This document shows, piece by piece, positions 53,840 to 62,112 of a stretch of 64,000 bases of DNA (the first letter of the stretch is position 1; each line of letters opens with the position of its first letter). Source of the DNA: Lachnospiraceae bacterium. GTDB taxonomy: Bacteria; Bacillota; Clostridia; Lachnospirales; Lachnospiraceae. The DNA lies in contig CAJTDK010000006.1 of NCBI GenBank assembly GCA_910575105.1, forward strand, positions 1-64,000, written 5' to 3'. The translations under genes were made by a program, and so were the position numbers. The notes beneath the pieces were generated by a model. That model was not told the origin of the DNA. It ran no database searches and saw only the letters and a program-made list of their open reading frames with translations.

Positions 53840-54652
53840 ATGAGAGCAACAGTGCTTGTAGATAACCTTGAACATAACGGGATAAAGGGTGAATGGGGGT
53901 TAAGTATTTATATTGAGTACCGGGATAAAAAGATACTTCTGGATACGGGAGCGTCCGGCCTATTTGCGGAAAATGCACAAAAGACGGGGGTATCTCTTGA
54001 AAAGGTAGATTACGGGGTGCTGTCCCATGCCCATTACGACCACAGCGATGGCATGAGAAGATTTTTTCAGATAAATAAGACGGCGAAGTTCTACCTGCAG
54101 GATAGCTGCAGGGAAAATTGCTATGCAAAAAAATGGATATTCAGCAAATATATCGGCATCGAAAAAGGACTATTGGCGGAGTATAGCGGGCGCATCGAGC
54201 GGGTAACCGGCGACTGCCTGCTGACGGATGGCGTAAGCCTGATCCCTCATAAGACACCCGGGCTCTCTAAAGCCGGCGCGCGGGAGGGGATGTACCGGAA
54301 GGAGGGGCGAATACGCCGGCCGGATGACTTCTCCCATGAGCAGAGCCTGGTATTTGATGCACCGGAGGGGATCGTTATCTTCAATAGCTGCTCCCACGGC
54401 GGAGCGGATAATATCATCCGGGAAGTGATGGAGGGCTTTCCGGGCAGAAAGCCTCTGGCTTTGATCGGTGGTTTCCATCTGTTCAATAAACCAAAGGAGT
54501 TCGTACAAAGACTTGCTAGTGAGATCAGTAAAACGGGCGTTCAGATGGTATATACCGGGCATTGCACCGGGGAGCGGGCCTTTGGGACATTAAAAGAGGT
54601 TCTGGGCGGCAGAGCAGTACAGCTAAAGACCGGGCTTGTCATAGAGTTTTAA
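53840..54652 (+). CDS. MBL-fold metallohydrolase (dihydropterin-synthase-like)
   Basis: 270 residues. Metal motif SHAHYDHSDG (near 62-71), preceded by LLDTGASGLFAENA, with later ligands in NSCSHGGADN and YTGHCTGERAF. The pattern fits the COG1237 group, named after the archaeal enzyme that makes the methanopterin precursor; bacterial members are of unknown substrate. GGAGGT ribosome site. No signal peptide. Confidence 0.88.
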   Translation: MRATVLVDNLEHNGIKGEWGLSIYIEYRDKKILLDTGASGLFAENAQKTGVSLEKVDYGVLSHAHYDHSDGMRRFFQINKTAKFYLQDSCRENCYAKKWIFSKYIGIEKGLLAEYSGRIERVTGDCLLTDGVSLIPHKTPGLSKAGAREGMYRKEGRIRRPDDFSHEQSLVFDAPEGIVIFNSCSHGGADNIIREVMEGFPGRKPLALIGGFHLFNKPKEFVQRLASEISKTGVQMVYTGHCTGERAFGTLKEVLGGRAVQLKTGLVIEF

Positions 54653-54699
54653 CGGAGGGCGGCTTCTAAGAAGGCGCGAGGAGATTCTGGAGGATAGGT

Positions 54700-55179
54700 A
54701 TGATCTGTTTTTTGTCTGGAGGCGGCAGGCCGGGGAAGACCGGTACTGATTGCCCTGTGGCTTCTTTGTCTGTACTGCAGTGCTTCTTCGGCTGCTGTTG
54801 TTACAGAAGATAAGATCATCTGCCATTCGACCCTCCATCCGATGGGAGCCGTGTATGATTACGGTGATGTCACACAGATCTGCACGGATTCGGGCAGAAG
54901 CGCTTTGCTTTATTGGAATATCAGAAAAGAGGTAATTTCTATTACCAGGTCAGTCTTGACGGGAAGAAAATCGTATTTTCTACGTCGGACATAAATGAAA
55001 ACATTGCCCGCTATGACGATGAGACATATCTGGAGCTGGAGGACTTTGACCGCCGCCTTACCGCACTCGGCATCCCGAAGCAGGCGGATGAGAAAGTCTT
55101 TGAAGACTGTGACCTGGATGTGGAGTACGTGGAGCGCTTCCGCAGGATCATCGCTTATTGCCGTGAACGGGGCAAATAG
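54700..55179 (+). pseudogene. Frameshifted gene for a small exported protein
   Basis: Three reading-frame pieces join into one sensible protein. From ATG 54700 (GGAGG upstream) the frame runs about 13 codons; a hydrophobic segment (LIALWLLCLYCSASSAAVV) and HPMGAVYDYGDVTQICTDSG continue in the next frame from about 54743 to 54893; then RFALLEYQKRGNFYYQVSLDGKKIVFSTSDINENI to the stop at 55179 is back in the first frame. The two shifts compensate each other, but the stretch between has a stop in the original frame. The last piece alone (54913-55179, 88 codons) has no ribosome site. Probably a decayed lipoprotein or membrane protein of unknown function; sequencing error is possible. Confidence 0.6.
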
Positions 55180-55261
55180 GTTTTTTCATTCTTCAATTGT
55201 ATTTTCGCGGGAAAGATGATAGTATAGATGCAGTGAACATACGGTAATGCAGGAGGAAGCC

Positions 55262-56161
55262 ATGGCAGAGATAGTGATCATCGGGGCGGCGATCGTCGAT
55301 GTGCTGGTACGCCCGGTTAATGCTGCGGTTTTCGAGACAGGATCCTATCCGGCGGAGGAGATCTGTATGTCCCCTGGGGCGGACGCTTTGAACGAAGCCA
55401 TTGTCCTGGCCAGGCTGGGCGGACAGGTCCGGCTGGAGACGGTTGTCGGGGACGATGCGGCAGGACGATTCCTGATCAGGGAATGCGCAGACAACGGGAT
55501 CATGATTGAAGAGCGGCAGATAAAAAAAGAGATTCCCACAGGGATTAACGTCGTGCTTGTGGGCGGGGACGGAGAGAGGAGCTTTCTTACGAATCCCCGC
55601 GGGACTCTCAGAGCCCTTAAGCCTGCGGATATCCGTATGCCTTTTGAGCCGGAGGCGAGATACCTGTGCTTTGCCAGCATCTTTGTGTTTCCTGAGATTA
55701 AGACAGCGCAGCTGGTCCGTATATTTTCCCAGGCGAAGAGACAGAACATGACCGTATGCGCAGATATGACCAAATGCAAGTGCAAGGAGACGGTATCAGA
55801 TATGGCCGAGGCATTCGCCTACCTAGATTATCTTTTTGCCAATGAGCAGGAGGCGGCTCTTCTTACCGGGAAGGCGGACACAAAAGAAGCGGCCAGGAGC
55901 CTCCTTGCGGCCGGCGCTAAGCATGTCATCATAAAATGCGGCGCTAAGGGCTGTCTGGTCATGACCGTCCAGGAATCGTACCAGGTGCCGGCAGCGCAGG
56001 GAATAACATGCGTAGATACGACAGGAGCCGGAGACAGCTTTGTGGCAGGTTTTATTTTTGCATTATCAGAAGGGAAAGAACTCAGCCAGTGCGCCGAGTT
56101 TGCCAATATATGCGGCGGAAGGGCCGCGGGCGTGCTCGGGGCAACAGCATGGACGAGATGA
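55262..56161 (+). CDS. PfkB-family carbohydrate kinase
   Basis: 299 residues of the ribokinase fold. N-terminal GAAIVDVLVRPV, substrate-side GADALNEAIVLARLGG, and the C-terminal anion hole with catalytic Asp in DTTGAGDSFVAGFIFAL. I set the start at ATG 55262 because AGGAGG lies directly upstream, inside the longer frame from 55247. The substrate (ribose, fructose, another sugar or a nucleoside) cannot be decided. udp, rpiB and a HAD phosphatase nearby make a pentose or nucleoside plausible, but that is context only. Confidence 0.9.
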   Translation: MAEIVIIGAAIVDVLVRPVNAAVFETGSYPAEEICMSPGADALNEAIVLARLGGQVRLETVVGDDAAGRFLIRECADNGIMIEERQIKKEIPTGINVVLVGGDGERSFLTNPRGTLRALKPADIRMPFEPEARYLCFASIFVFPEIKTAQLVRIFSQAKRQNMTVCADMTKCKCKETVSDMAEAFAYLDYLFANEQEAALLTGKADTKEAARSLLAAGAKHVIIKCGAKGCLVMTVQESYQVPAAQGITCVDTTGAGDSFVAGFIFALSEGKELSQCAEFANICGGRAAGVLGATAWTR

Positions 56162-56271
56162 GGACCGGAGTCTTAAGGGCGATCGGTCTGCATACGGCGA
56201 TGGGATCTATTTTCAACGTCGGGGCATGGTGATGCTTTCCGGCGGCAGACATAAAGGAGGAGACAGAGATT

Positions 56272-56694
56272 ATGATATACAAGGGAAAAGTGGCGCCATG
56301 GTGGTATGTGGTAACGGCGCTGATCAACGGAGTGGCGCTCGCCGCCCTGATCTACCAGATCCAGTCGGATAATCTGTCGGTGGTCTTTATCGGGAATCTT
56401 TTGCTGTTCCTGATTCTGGATCTGTATTTCGTTCCGGCCATCTTTAAAAATGAGGTCGCCATCAGCAAAAAAGAGGTCACCGTAAAGTTTGGGCTGCTCA
56501 CGAAGGAAATTCCCATACAGGGAATCTCCTGTGTCAGAAGGATGAAGAATTATCAGGCGTCCTTCGCCGCATCCTTTGACCGGGTTGGGATCGAGTCCCG
56601 CGGCATGTCTGCGGTCTTTATCTCTTTATCTGACAGTGAGGCGTTCATCAGGGAATTGATGCGCAAGAACCGGAAGATCAAATATCTGTTATAG
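56272..56694 (+). CDS. Membrane protein with bacterial PH-like domain
   Basis: 140 residues: two membrane helices at the N-terminus (about 9-28 and 35-55) then a bPH2/DUF304-like domain (FKNEVAISKKEVTVKFGLLTKEIPIQGISCVRRMKN) in the cytosol. AGGAGG ribosome site. Function unknown for this family. A strong terminator follows the stop codon. The 110 bases before it hold no gene. Confidence 0.75.
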   Translation: MIYKGKVAPWWYVVTALINGVALAALIYQIQSDNLSVVFIGNLLLFLILDLYFVPAIFKNEVAISKKEVTVKFGLLTKEIPIQGISCVRRMKNYQASFAASFDRVGIESRGMSAVFISLSDSEAFIRELMRKNRKIKYLL

Positions 56695-56705
56695 AACTGA
56701 AAACC

Positions 56706-56750
56706 ATTTGGGACGGAGCAAAAAAGGAATATCCGTCCCAAATTATTTTA
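56706..56750 (+). terminator. Intrinsic terminator before helD
   Basis: ATTTGGGACGGA (56706-56717) pairs perfectly with TCCGTCCCAAAT (56732-56743), loop of 14, followed by TATTTTA. A TGG-TAAAAT extended -10 at 56758-56766 just past it may start helD. Confidence 0.85.
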
Positions 56751-56820
56751 TCAGATATGGTAAAATCCTGTTTTGCGGATACAATGTAAATCATAAGCTT
56801 AAGCAGAGAGGCTGATCATT

Positions 56821-58863
56821 ATGGATAACAGACAGTTTTTGGAAGAAACCGAATATTTAAGTACGGTCATTCAAAAGATTAAGGACCGGATAGAGAAGAC
56901 GAAAGAGGCGATCTGCCGCGGGCAGAAGGAGATTGACAGCATGCACGACTACTACTGGCAGAATTATACGGAGATGGACCAGTACGGCTACGAGGATTAC
57001 GACAACCAGCAGGCGCTTCTTGAGCAGGTGAATGCCAATGCGCAGCAGGCGAAGCAAAAGCAGAGACTTAAGCGTATGCTGGACTCGCCTTACTTCGGAC
57101 GGGTGGATTTCCGATACGACGGGGAGGAGGAGACGGAGACTTTCTATATCGGCATTGGGAATTTCGCGGAGCGGGCGGGAGCGGTACCGCTGATCTATGA
57201 CTGGCGTGCGCCGGTCTCTGGGCTTTTCTACGACTACGATACGGGGATGGCGTCCTACCAGACGCCGTCCGGGATCATGGAAGGGGAGATCTGCCAGAAG
57301 CGCCAGTATAAGATTCGGGATGGGAAGATGATCTACGCTTTCGCGTGCGACACGAAGATCGACGACGATATCCTAAAGGCCGAGCTTGGAGGAAACGGCG
57401 ACGTGCAGCTTAAGAATATCGTCCGCACGATCCAGAAGGAGCAGAACGCCATCATCCGCAACACAAAGGATAAGATTCTGGTGATCCAGGGAGCAGCGGG
57501 AAGCGGGAAGACGTCGATCGCCCTGCACCGTATCGCCTATCTTTTGTATCATGACAGAGAGCGGCTTAAGTCCTCCGATATCCTGATCTTGTCCCCCAAC
57601 AGTGTATTTTCGGATTATATCTCCCACATTCTCCCGGAGCTTGGGGAGGAGAATATCCGGGAGATGAGCTTTGACCTGTTCGCCTACCGGGAGCTTAAGG
57701 ACACCGCCGGAGACTGCGAGGACCGCTACGATGATCTAGAGCGCCAGATCAGATTCCCGGACAGGGAGGCCGCACAGCGGTCTGCAGATAAGCAGTCGGC
57801 CTCCTTTATCGGGCTGATGGAAGGCTTTCTGGCCGTTCTGGAAGAGGAGCTTGCCGACCTTCGTGGAGTCACTTTTAAAGGCTTTAAAAAGACAGAGGAG
57901 GAGATCATCCGGCTTTTCTATTTCAAATTCCAGGATACGCCTCTTTTAAAGCGGCTGGACGCGGTGATGGAATATTTTAAGGATGAATACGAGACCCTTT
58001 GCGGGCGGGATCTTTCGGAGGAGGAGACAGAAGTCCTAAAGGGTATCTTTGACCGGATGTATGTGACGAAGGATATCTATAAGATCTATAGCTGGATGCT
58101 GCGTGAATACGGCTATGATCCTCTGCCGGATATCGGGCCGGAGAGACGTAAGATCCCCTATGAGGATGTCTATCCGCTGCTCTATCTGAAATACCGTCTG
58201 TCCGGACAGACGGCCAGGAAAAAGATCAGACATCTTGTTATTGACGAGATGCAGGACTATTCTTACCTGCAGTATGTAATCTTAAGCCAGATGTTTTCCT
58301 GCCGCATGACGATCCTCGGCGACAGGGCGCAGACTCTGGACGGCGGGAGGCAGGACGTCTTAAGCTTCCTTCCGAAGATCTTCGGAAGGAAGCTTAAAAA
58401 GATCGTGATCAATAAGAGCTACCGCAATACGCTGGAGATCGCACAATATGCAGCAGGGCTGATCGGCCTTGACGGAATTTCCTTCCTTGAGCGCCGCGGG
58501 AAGGAAGTCGCAGAGCATAGCTTTTCAGGACCCGATGAGCTTCTTCGCGCTGTGGCCGCAGAGCTTTCCGAAGATTACGAGACAGCCGCCATTCTTACCA
58601 TGACCGAGGGTGAGGCTTACGACATGTACCGGCTGATCAAGGAAAGCGTCAGGAAAAAGGGGATCCCTCTCCACTATATAGACCGGAACAGCACGGCATT
58701 TGAAAAGGGACTTACGGTAACCACTTATTATCTGGCGAAGGGACTGGAGTTCGATCAGGTATTTACGGCGTTCCCGGAAAAAGAGCACCCTTATCTTAAG
58801 CAGGCTTCTTATATCAGCGCTACGAGGGCGCTACATGAGCTGTATATGTACAGGATCCGGTGA
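56821..58863 (+). CDS. helD: HelD-like RNA polymerase-associated helicase
   Basis: 680-residue superfamily 1 (UvrD/Rep-like) ATPase. N-terminal antiparallel coiled coil (about 1-85), which in HelD enters the RNA polymerase secondary channel; then VDFRYDGEEETETFYIGIGNF and YDWRAPVSGLFYDYDTG, a HelD signature. Walker A is GAAGSGKTSIALHRIAYLLYH (near 224), Walker B LVIDEMQDYSYLQY, and motif VI region TYYLAKGLEFDQVF. HelD recycles stalled polymerase and can protect against rifamycins. GAGAGGCTGATC precedes the ATG, a weak ribosome site. Confidence 0.9.
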   Translation: MDNRQFLEETEYLSTVIQKIKDRIEKTKEAICRGQKEIDSMHDYYWQNYTEMDQYGYEDYDNQQALLEQVNANAQQAKQKQRLKRMLDSPYFGRVDFRYDGEEETETFYIGIGNFAERAGAVPLIYDWRAPVSGLFYDYDTGMASYQTPSGIMEGEICQKRQYKIRDGKMIYAFACDTKIDDDILKAELGGNGDVQLKNIVRTIQKEQNAIIRNTKDKILVIQGAAGSGKTSIALHRIAYLLYHDRERLKSSDILILSPNSVFSDYISHILPELGEENIREMSFDLFAYRELKDTAGDCEDRYDDLERQIRFPDREAAQRSADKQSASFIGLMEGFLAVLEEELADLRGVTFKGFKKTEEEIIRLFYFKFQDTPLLKRLDAVMEYFKDEYETLCGRDLSEEETEVLKGIFDRMYVTKDIYKIYSWMLREYGYDPLPDIGPERRKIPYEDVYPLLYLKYRLSGQTARKKIRHLVIDEMQDYSYLQYVILSQMFSCRMTILGDRAQTLDGGRQDVLSFLPKIFGRKLKKIVINKSYRNTLEIAQYAAGLIGLDGISFLERRGKEVAEHSFSGPDELLRAVAAELSEDYETAAILTMTEGEAYDMYRLIKESVRKKGIPLHYIDRNSTAFEKGLTVTTYYLAKGLEFDQVFTAFPEKEHPYLKQASYISATRALHELYMYRIR

Positions 58864-58875
58864 GACAAAAGTGAT

Positions 58876-58904
58876 TCATATTCTGCGTCCCTGCCGCATA
58901 GATT
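58876..58904 (+). promoter_or_regulatory. Sigma-E-like sporulation promoter before yqfC
   Basis: TCATATT (58876-58882), 14 bases, CATAGATT (58897-58904). This fits the Bacillus sigma-E pattern (ATATT, 14-15 bases, CATACAAT) at most positions. The expected start, about 58911, leaves a short leader to ATG 58932. Confidence 0.65.
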
Positions 58905-58931
58905 ACAATAAAATCTGTGAATGGCGTTTGT

Positions 58932-59246
58932 ATGAAGACAAAGAGACAGGTATCAGCGCGGGAAGAGCATTCCCTTAAAAATAGACTGTCAGAGCTGTCT
59001 GAGCTTCCGAAGGACGTGGTGCTTGGCATTCCCATGCTCACCATGGTGGGGCAGATGGAACTGAATATTGAGAATTACAGAGGAATCATCGAATATACGG
59101 ACTGTCTGATCCGTATCCACACGAAGGACGGCCAGATCCGCATCTGCGGGAAAAACCTGAAGGTCGACTATTATACCAATGACGAGATGAAAGTCACCGG
59201 GCATATCATATCGATCGAATATGTAGGCCTGTCAGTACCAGATTAG
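58932..59246 (+). CDS. yqfC: Sporulation protein YqfC
   Basis: 104 residues, soluble, mostly beta. Core ELPKDVVLGIPMLTMVGQMELNIENYRGI then DGQIRICGKNLKVDYYTNDEMKVTGHIISIEYV matches B. subtilis YqfC, a mother-cell sporulation protein of unknown mechanism. I chose ATG 58932 over GTG 58917, which would lie almost at the transcription start; neither has a clear ribosome site. It forms a unit with yqfD 50 bases on. Confidence 0.88.
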   Translation: MKTKRQVSAREEHSLKNRLSELSELPKDVVLGIPMLTMVGQMELNIENYRGIIEYTDCLIRIHTKDGQIRICGKNLKVDYYTNDEMKVTGHIISIEYVGLSVPD

Positions 59247-59296
59247 ATCCCCTTTGCCGGGGAGCATTCCAGAATTAATGACGGGAGGAAATATCG

Positions 59297-60601
59297 TTGC
59301 TGTCACGGCTTATCTGCTATATCAAAGGGTACCTGCGCATCCGGATCGCGGGGTATTCCACGGAAAGATTTTTAAATGCATGCCGGCATAGGGGCATCTA
59401 CCTGTGGGGGCTCCAGGCAGTCTCCGGCGCATATGAGATGAACATATCGATCAGTGGCTTCCGGAAATTAAAACCGATCATCAGGAAGACAGGAACAAAA
59501 GTTACGGTCCTAAAAAAATCCGGTCTTCCTTTTTATTTGTTCCGGTACCGGAAGCGGAAGCTGTTTTTCGCCGGCGCCTTTTTCTTTGTGTTCCTGATCT
59601 TCTTCATGTCCCGCTACATCTGGAACATCGACATTGCGGGAAATAAGTCCCGCACGGACGAGACGCTGCTGGAATTTCTGGAGACGAAGTCCGTAAGGAA
59701 CGGGATGGCGAAGTCAAAGGTCAACTGTCAGAGGATCGTAAAGGATATCCGCAAGGAATATGACGATATCATCTGGGTCTCAGCTTCGATCCGGGGAACC
59801 CGCCTGATCATCCAGATAAAGGAAAATGAAGATTCCCCGGCTGTGTCCGAGGACAAAGAACATGCGCAGGAGGAGACAAAAGAGGCGGCCAGCCCGGTAG
59901 ACATCGTAGCGGACAAAAGCTGCACCATCGTAAGCGCCATCGTCCGGAACGGCTTATTGCAGACAAAGATCGGAGCGAAGGTAAAAAAAGGGGATGTGCT
60001 GGTGTCCGGCCAGGTTCCGGTGAATAACGACGCAGGGGAGGTCACCGGATACCAGTACCATGTGTCTGATGCAGATATCATCGGGAAGGCGAAGCTAAAG
60101 TATAAGGATTCCTGCAGCAATACATACATTGAAAAGGAGAATTTTGATGTCTGCAAGAAGCAGTACAGCCTGTCCCTTGGAAATATCCGCTTCTCCTTCG
60201 GGGGGATCAAAAATGATTATGAGCATTTTACCATGTACGGGGAGCAGGGGCAGCTTAAGTTTTTTGATAATTTCTATCTTCCGGTCTGCTGGTGGTCCAG
60301 AGAGGCCATTCCCTATACGCCGCGCAAAAAACAGCATGATACGGCAGAGATCCAGCAAATCCTCACGGAGAGATTTGTAAGATACTGTGAAGATTTGGAG
60401 AAAAAGGGGGTAGAAATTATTGAGAATGATGTTAAAATATACACAGGGCAGGACGAGTCGGAGGCCAAAGGCAGCCTGACAGTCCGGATGCCGATTGGAA
60501 AAGCGAAGGCCTCCAGGCTTTTGGAGGTTCCAAAGCAGAAGGAAGATAAGGGAGAAAAGACAGGAGACGAAGCGGATGGGAATGATGGAAACAGTCATTG
60601 A
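59297..60601 (+). CDS. yqfD: Sporulation protein YqfD
   Basis: 434 residues with one membrane helix (about 90-112, AGAFFFVFLIFFMSRYIW) between a short basic cytosolic part (GYSTERFLNACRHRGIYLWGL) and a large external domain (IRGTRLIIQIKEN, GLLQTKIGAKVKKGDVLVSGQVP). The order matches B. subtilis YqfD (SpoIV-like stage). The start is TTG with GGGAGGAAA upstream. The C-terminal tail is charged (KEDKGEKTGDEADGNDGNSH). It overlaps phoH by 26 bases. Confidence 0.9.
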   Translation: MLSRLICYIKGYLRIRIAGYSTERFLNACRHRGIYLWGLQAVSGAYEMNISISGFRKLKPIIRKTGTKVTVLKKSGLPFYLFRYRKRKLFFAGAFFFVFLIFFMSRYIWNIDIAGNKSRTDETLLEFLETKSVRNGMAKSKVNCQRIVKDIRKEYDDIIWVSASIRGTRLIIQIKENEDSPAVSEDKEHAQEETKEAASPVDIVADKSCTIVSAIVRNGLLQTKIGAKVKKGDVLVSGQVPVNNDAGEVTGYQYHVSDADIIGKAKLKYKDSCSNTYIEKENFDVCKKQYSLSLGNIRFSFGGIKNDYEHFTMYGEQGQLKFFDNFYLPVCWWSREAIPYTPRKKQHDTAEIQQILTERFVRYCEDLEKKGVEIIENDVKIYTGQDESEAKGSLTVRMPIGKAKASRLLEVPKQKEDKGEKTGDEADGNDGNSH

Positions 60602-61571
60602 TATTCCGGCGGAACACGAAGGCAATGTGTTCGGGCAATTTGATGCTTATCTGAAAAAGATCGAGAGGACCCTCCATGTGACACTTGTTGCCAGGGGCGA
60701 AAGCATCAAGATCATGGGGGGCGGCGCGAGAGCCGATAAGGCAAAGCGGGTGCTTTCCCAGCTCACGGAATTATCCAGAAGAGGGAATATCATACAGGAA
60801 CAGAACGTAGATTATATCTTATCGCTTGTCATGGAGGACAGCGAGGAGAACGTCCTTGAGATTGATAAGGATATCATCTGCCACACCCTTGGAGGCAAGC
60901 CGATCAAGCCGAAGACGATGGGGCAGAAGAAATATGTGGACGCCATAAGGAAGCAGATGATCGTGTTCGGGTTAGGGCCCGCCGGGACTGGCAAGACCTA
61001 CCTCGCCATGGCCATGGCGATTACGGCATTTAAAAATAACGAGGTAGGGCGGATCATCCTGACCCGCCCGGCGATCGAAGCGGGAGAGAAGCTGGGATTT
61101 CTCCCGGGGGACTTACAGAGCAAGATCGACCCGTACTTAAGGCCGCTCTATGACGCCCTCTACCAGATCATGGGGGCGGAGAGCTTTCTGAAGAATTCGG
61201 AGAAGGGACTTATCGAGGTAGCGCCTCTTGCTTATATGCGCGGGCGGACGCTGGACAATGCCTTCATCATCCTTGACGAAGCGCAGAACACTACTCCGGC
61301 GCAGATGAAGATGTTCCTTACCCGGATCGGGTTCGGCTCGAAAGTCGTCATTACCGGCGATGAGACCCAGAAGGACCTGGCTTTGGGACAGCTCTCGGGC
61401 CTTGACGTGGCGGTTAATGTCGTGAAGAACATCGAGGATATCAGTATCTGCCGCCTCACCAGCAAGGATGTTGTGCGCCATCCTCTTGTCCAGAAGATTG
61501 TGAAGGCGTATGAGGTATATGAGAGCAATATGGAGAAGAATAAACGGAAGAAATCGAGGAGAAGATCATGA
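60576..61571 (+). CDS. phoH: PhoH-family ATPase
   Basis: 331 residues: a KH-like N-terminal part (HVTLVARGESIKIMGG) then the PhoH helicase-type ATPase with Walker A GPAGTGKTYLAMAMAI (near 134), TRPAIEAGEKLGFLPGDL, Walker B NAFIILDEAQNTTPAQMKMFLTRIG and VVITGDETQKDL. Members act in RNA metabolism with YbeY, which follows here with an ATGA overlap. The ATG at 60576 lies inside the yqfD end, with AGGAGA upstream; the open frame from 60495 is not used. Confidence 0.93.
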   Translation: MGMMETVIDIPAEHEGNVFGQFDAYLKKIERTLHVTLVARGESIKIMGGGARADKAKRVLSQLTELSRRGNIIQEQNVDYILSLVMEDSEENVLEIDKDIICHTLGGKPIKPKTMGQKKYVDAIRKQMIVFGLGPAGTGKTYLAMAMAITAFKNNEVGRIILTRPAIEAGEKLGFLPGDLQSKIDPYLRPLYDALYQIMGAESFLKNSEKGLIEVAPLAYMRGRTLDNAFIILDEAQNTTPAQMKMFLTRIGFGSKVVITGDETQKDLALGQLSGLDVAVNVVKNIEDISICRLTSKDVVRHPLVQKIVKAYEVYESNMEKNKRKKSRRRS

Positions 61572-62065
61572 CACTGAATGTTGAAGAAGAAGGGGAGATA
61601 AAGCTTCCCCTCTCATGCGGGGAGATTGCAGAGAAGGTCGCTTTGGCGGCCCTCGATCATCTGGGATGCCCTTATGAAGCTGAGATTAACCTGCTTCTTA
61701 CTACGGATGAAGAGATACGGCAGATGAACCGGAAGTTCCGTGATATGGATCGGGCGACAGATGTGCTTTCCTTTCCAATGACGGATTTTGAGGTGCCGGG
61801 TGAGTTCGGGTTTCTTGAGGAGCGGGGCGGCTGCTTCCATCCGGAGACCGGAGAGCTTCTTTTAGGAGATATCGTGATCTCTAAGGAGAGGGTGTGCGCC
61901 CAGGCAGAAGAATACGGGCACGGCCTTCTGCGGGAATTTGCCTTTCTGATCACCCATTCCGTGCTGCACCTTACCGGGTATGACCATATAAAGGAGGAGG
62001 AGCGCCTGCTGATGGAGCGCCTGCAGAGAGAGATCTTAGACAAACTGAAGATTCAAAGAGAGTAA
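61568..62065 (+). CDS. ybeY: rRNA maturation endoribonuclease YbeY
   Basis: 165-residue zinc-dependent RNase for 16S rRNA 3' end processing and ribosome quality control. The zinc motif HSVLHLTGYDH near the end, the family block NRKFRDMDRATDVLSFP and GDIVISKERV are present. Four-base overlap with phoH. In most Firmicutes the next gene is dgkA/cdd/era; here a flippase follows. Confidence 0.95.
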   Translation: MTLNVEEEGEIKLPLSCGEIAEKVALAALDHLGCPYEAEINLLLTTDEEIRQMNRKFRDMDRATDVLSFPMTDFEVPGEFGFLEERGGCFHPETGELLLGDIVISKERVCAQAEEYGHGLLREFAFLITHSVLHLTGYDHIKEEERLLMERLQREILDKLKIQRE

Positions 62066-62112
62066 TAACAGGGAAGGATTCGGGGATAACAACTTTATGA
62101 TGGAGTTAAACT

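Noticed and set aside
56149-56232. 27-codon frame overlapping the end of the PfkB gene
   Set aside because: No ribosome site and no recognisable helix or motif; it is the shadow of the kinase gene end.
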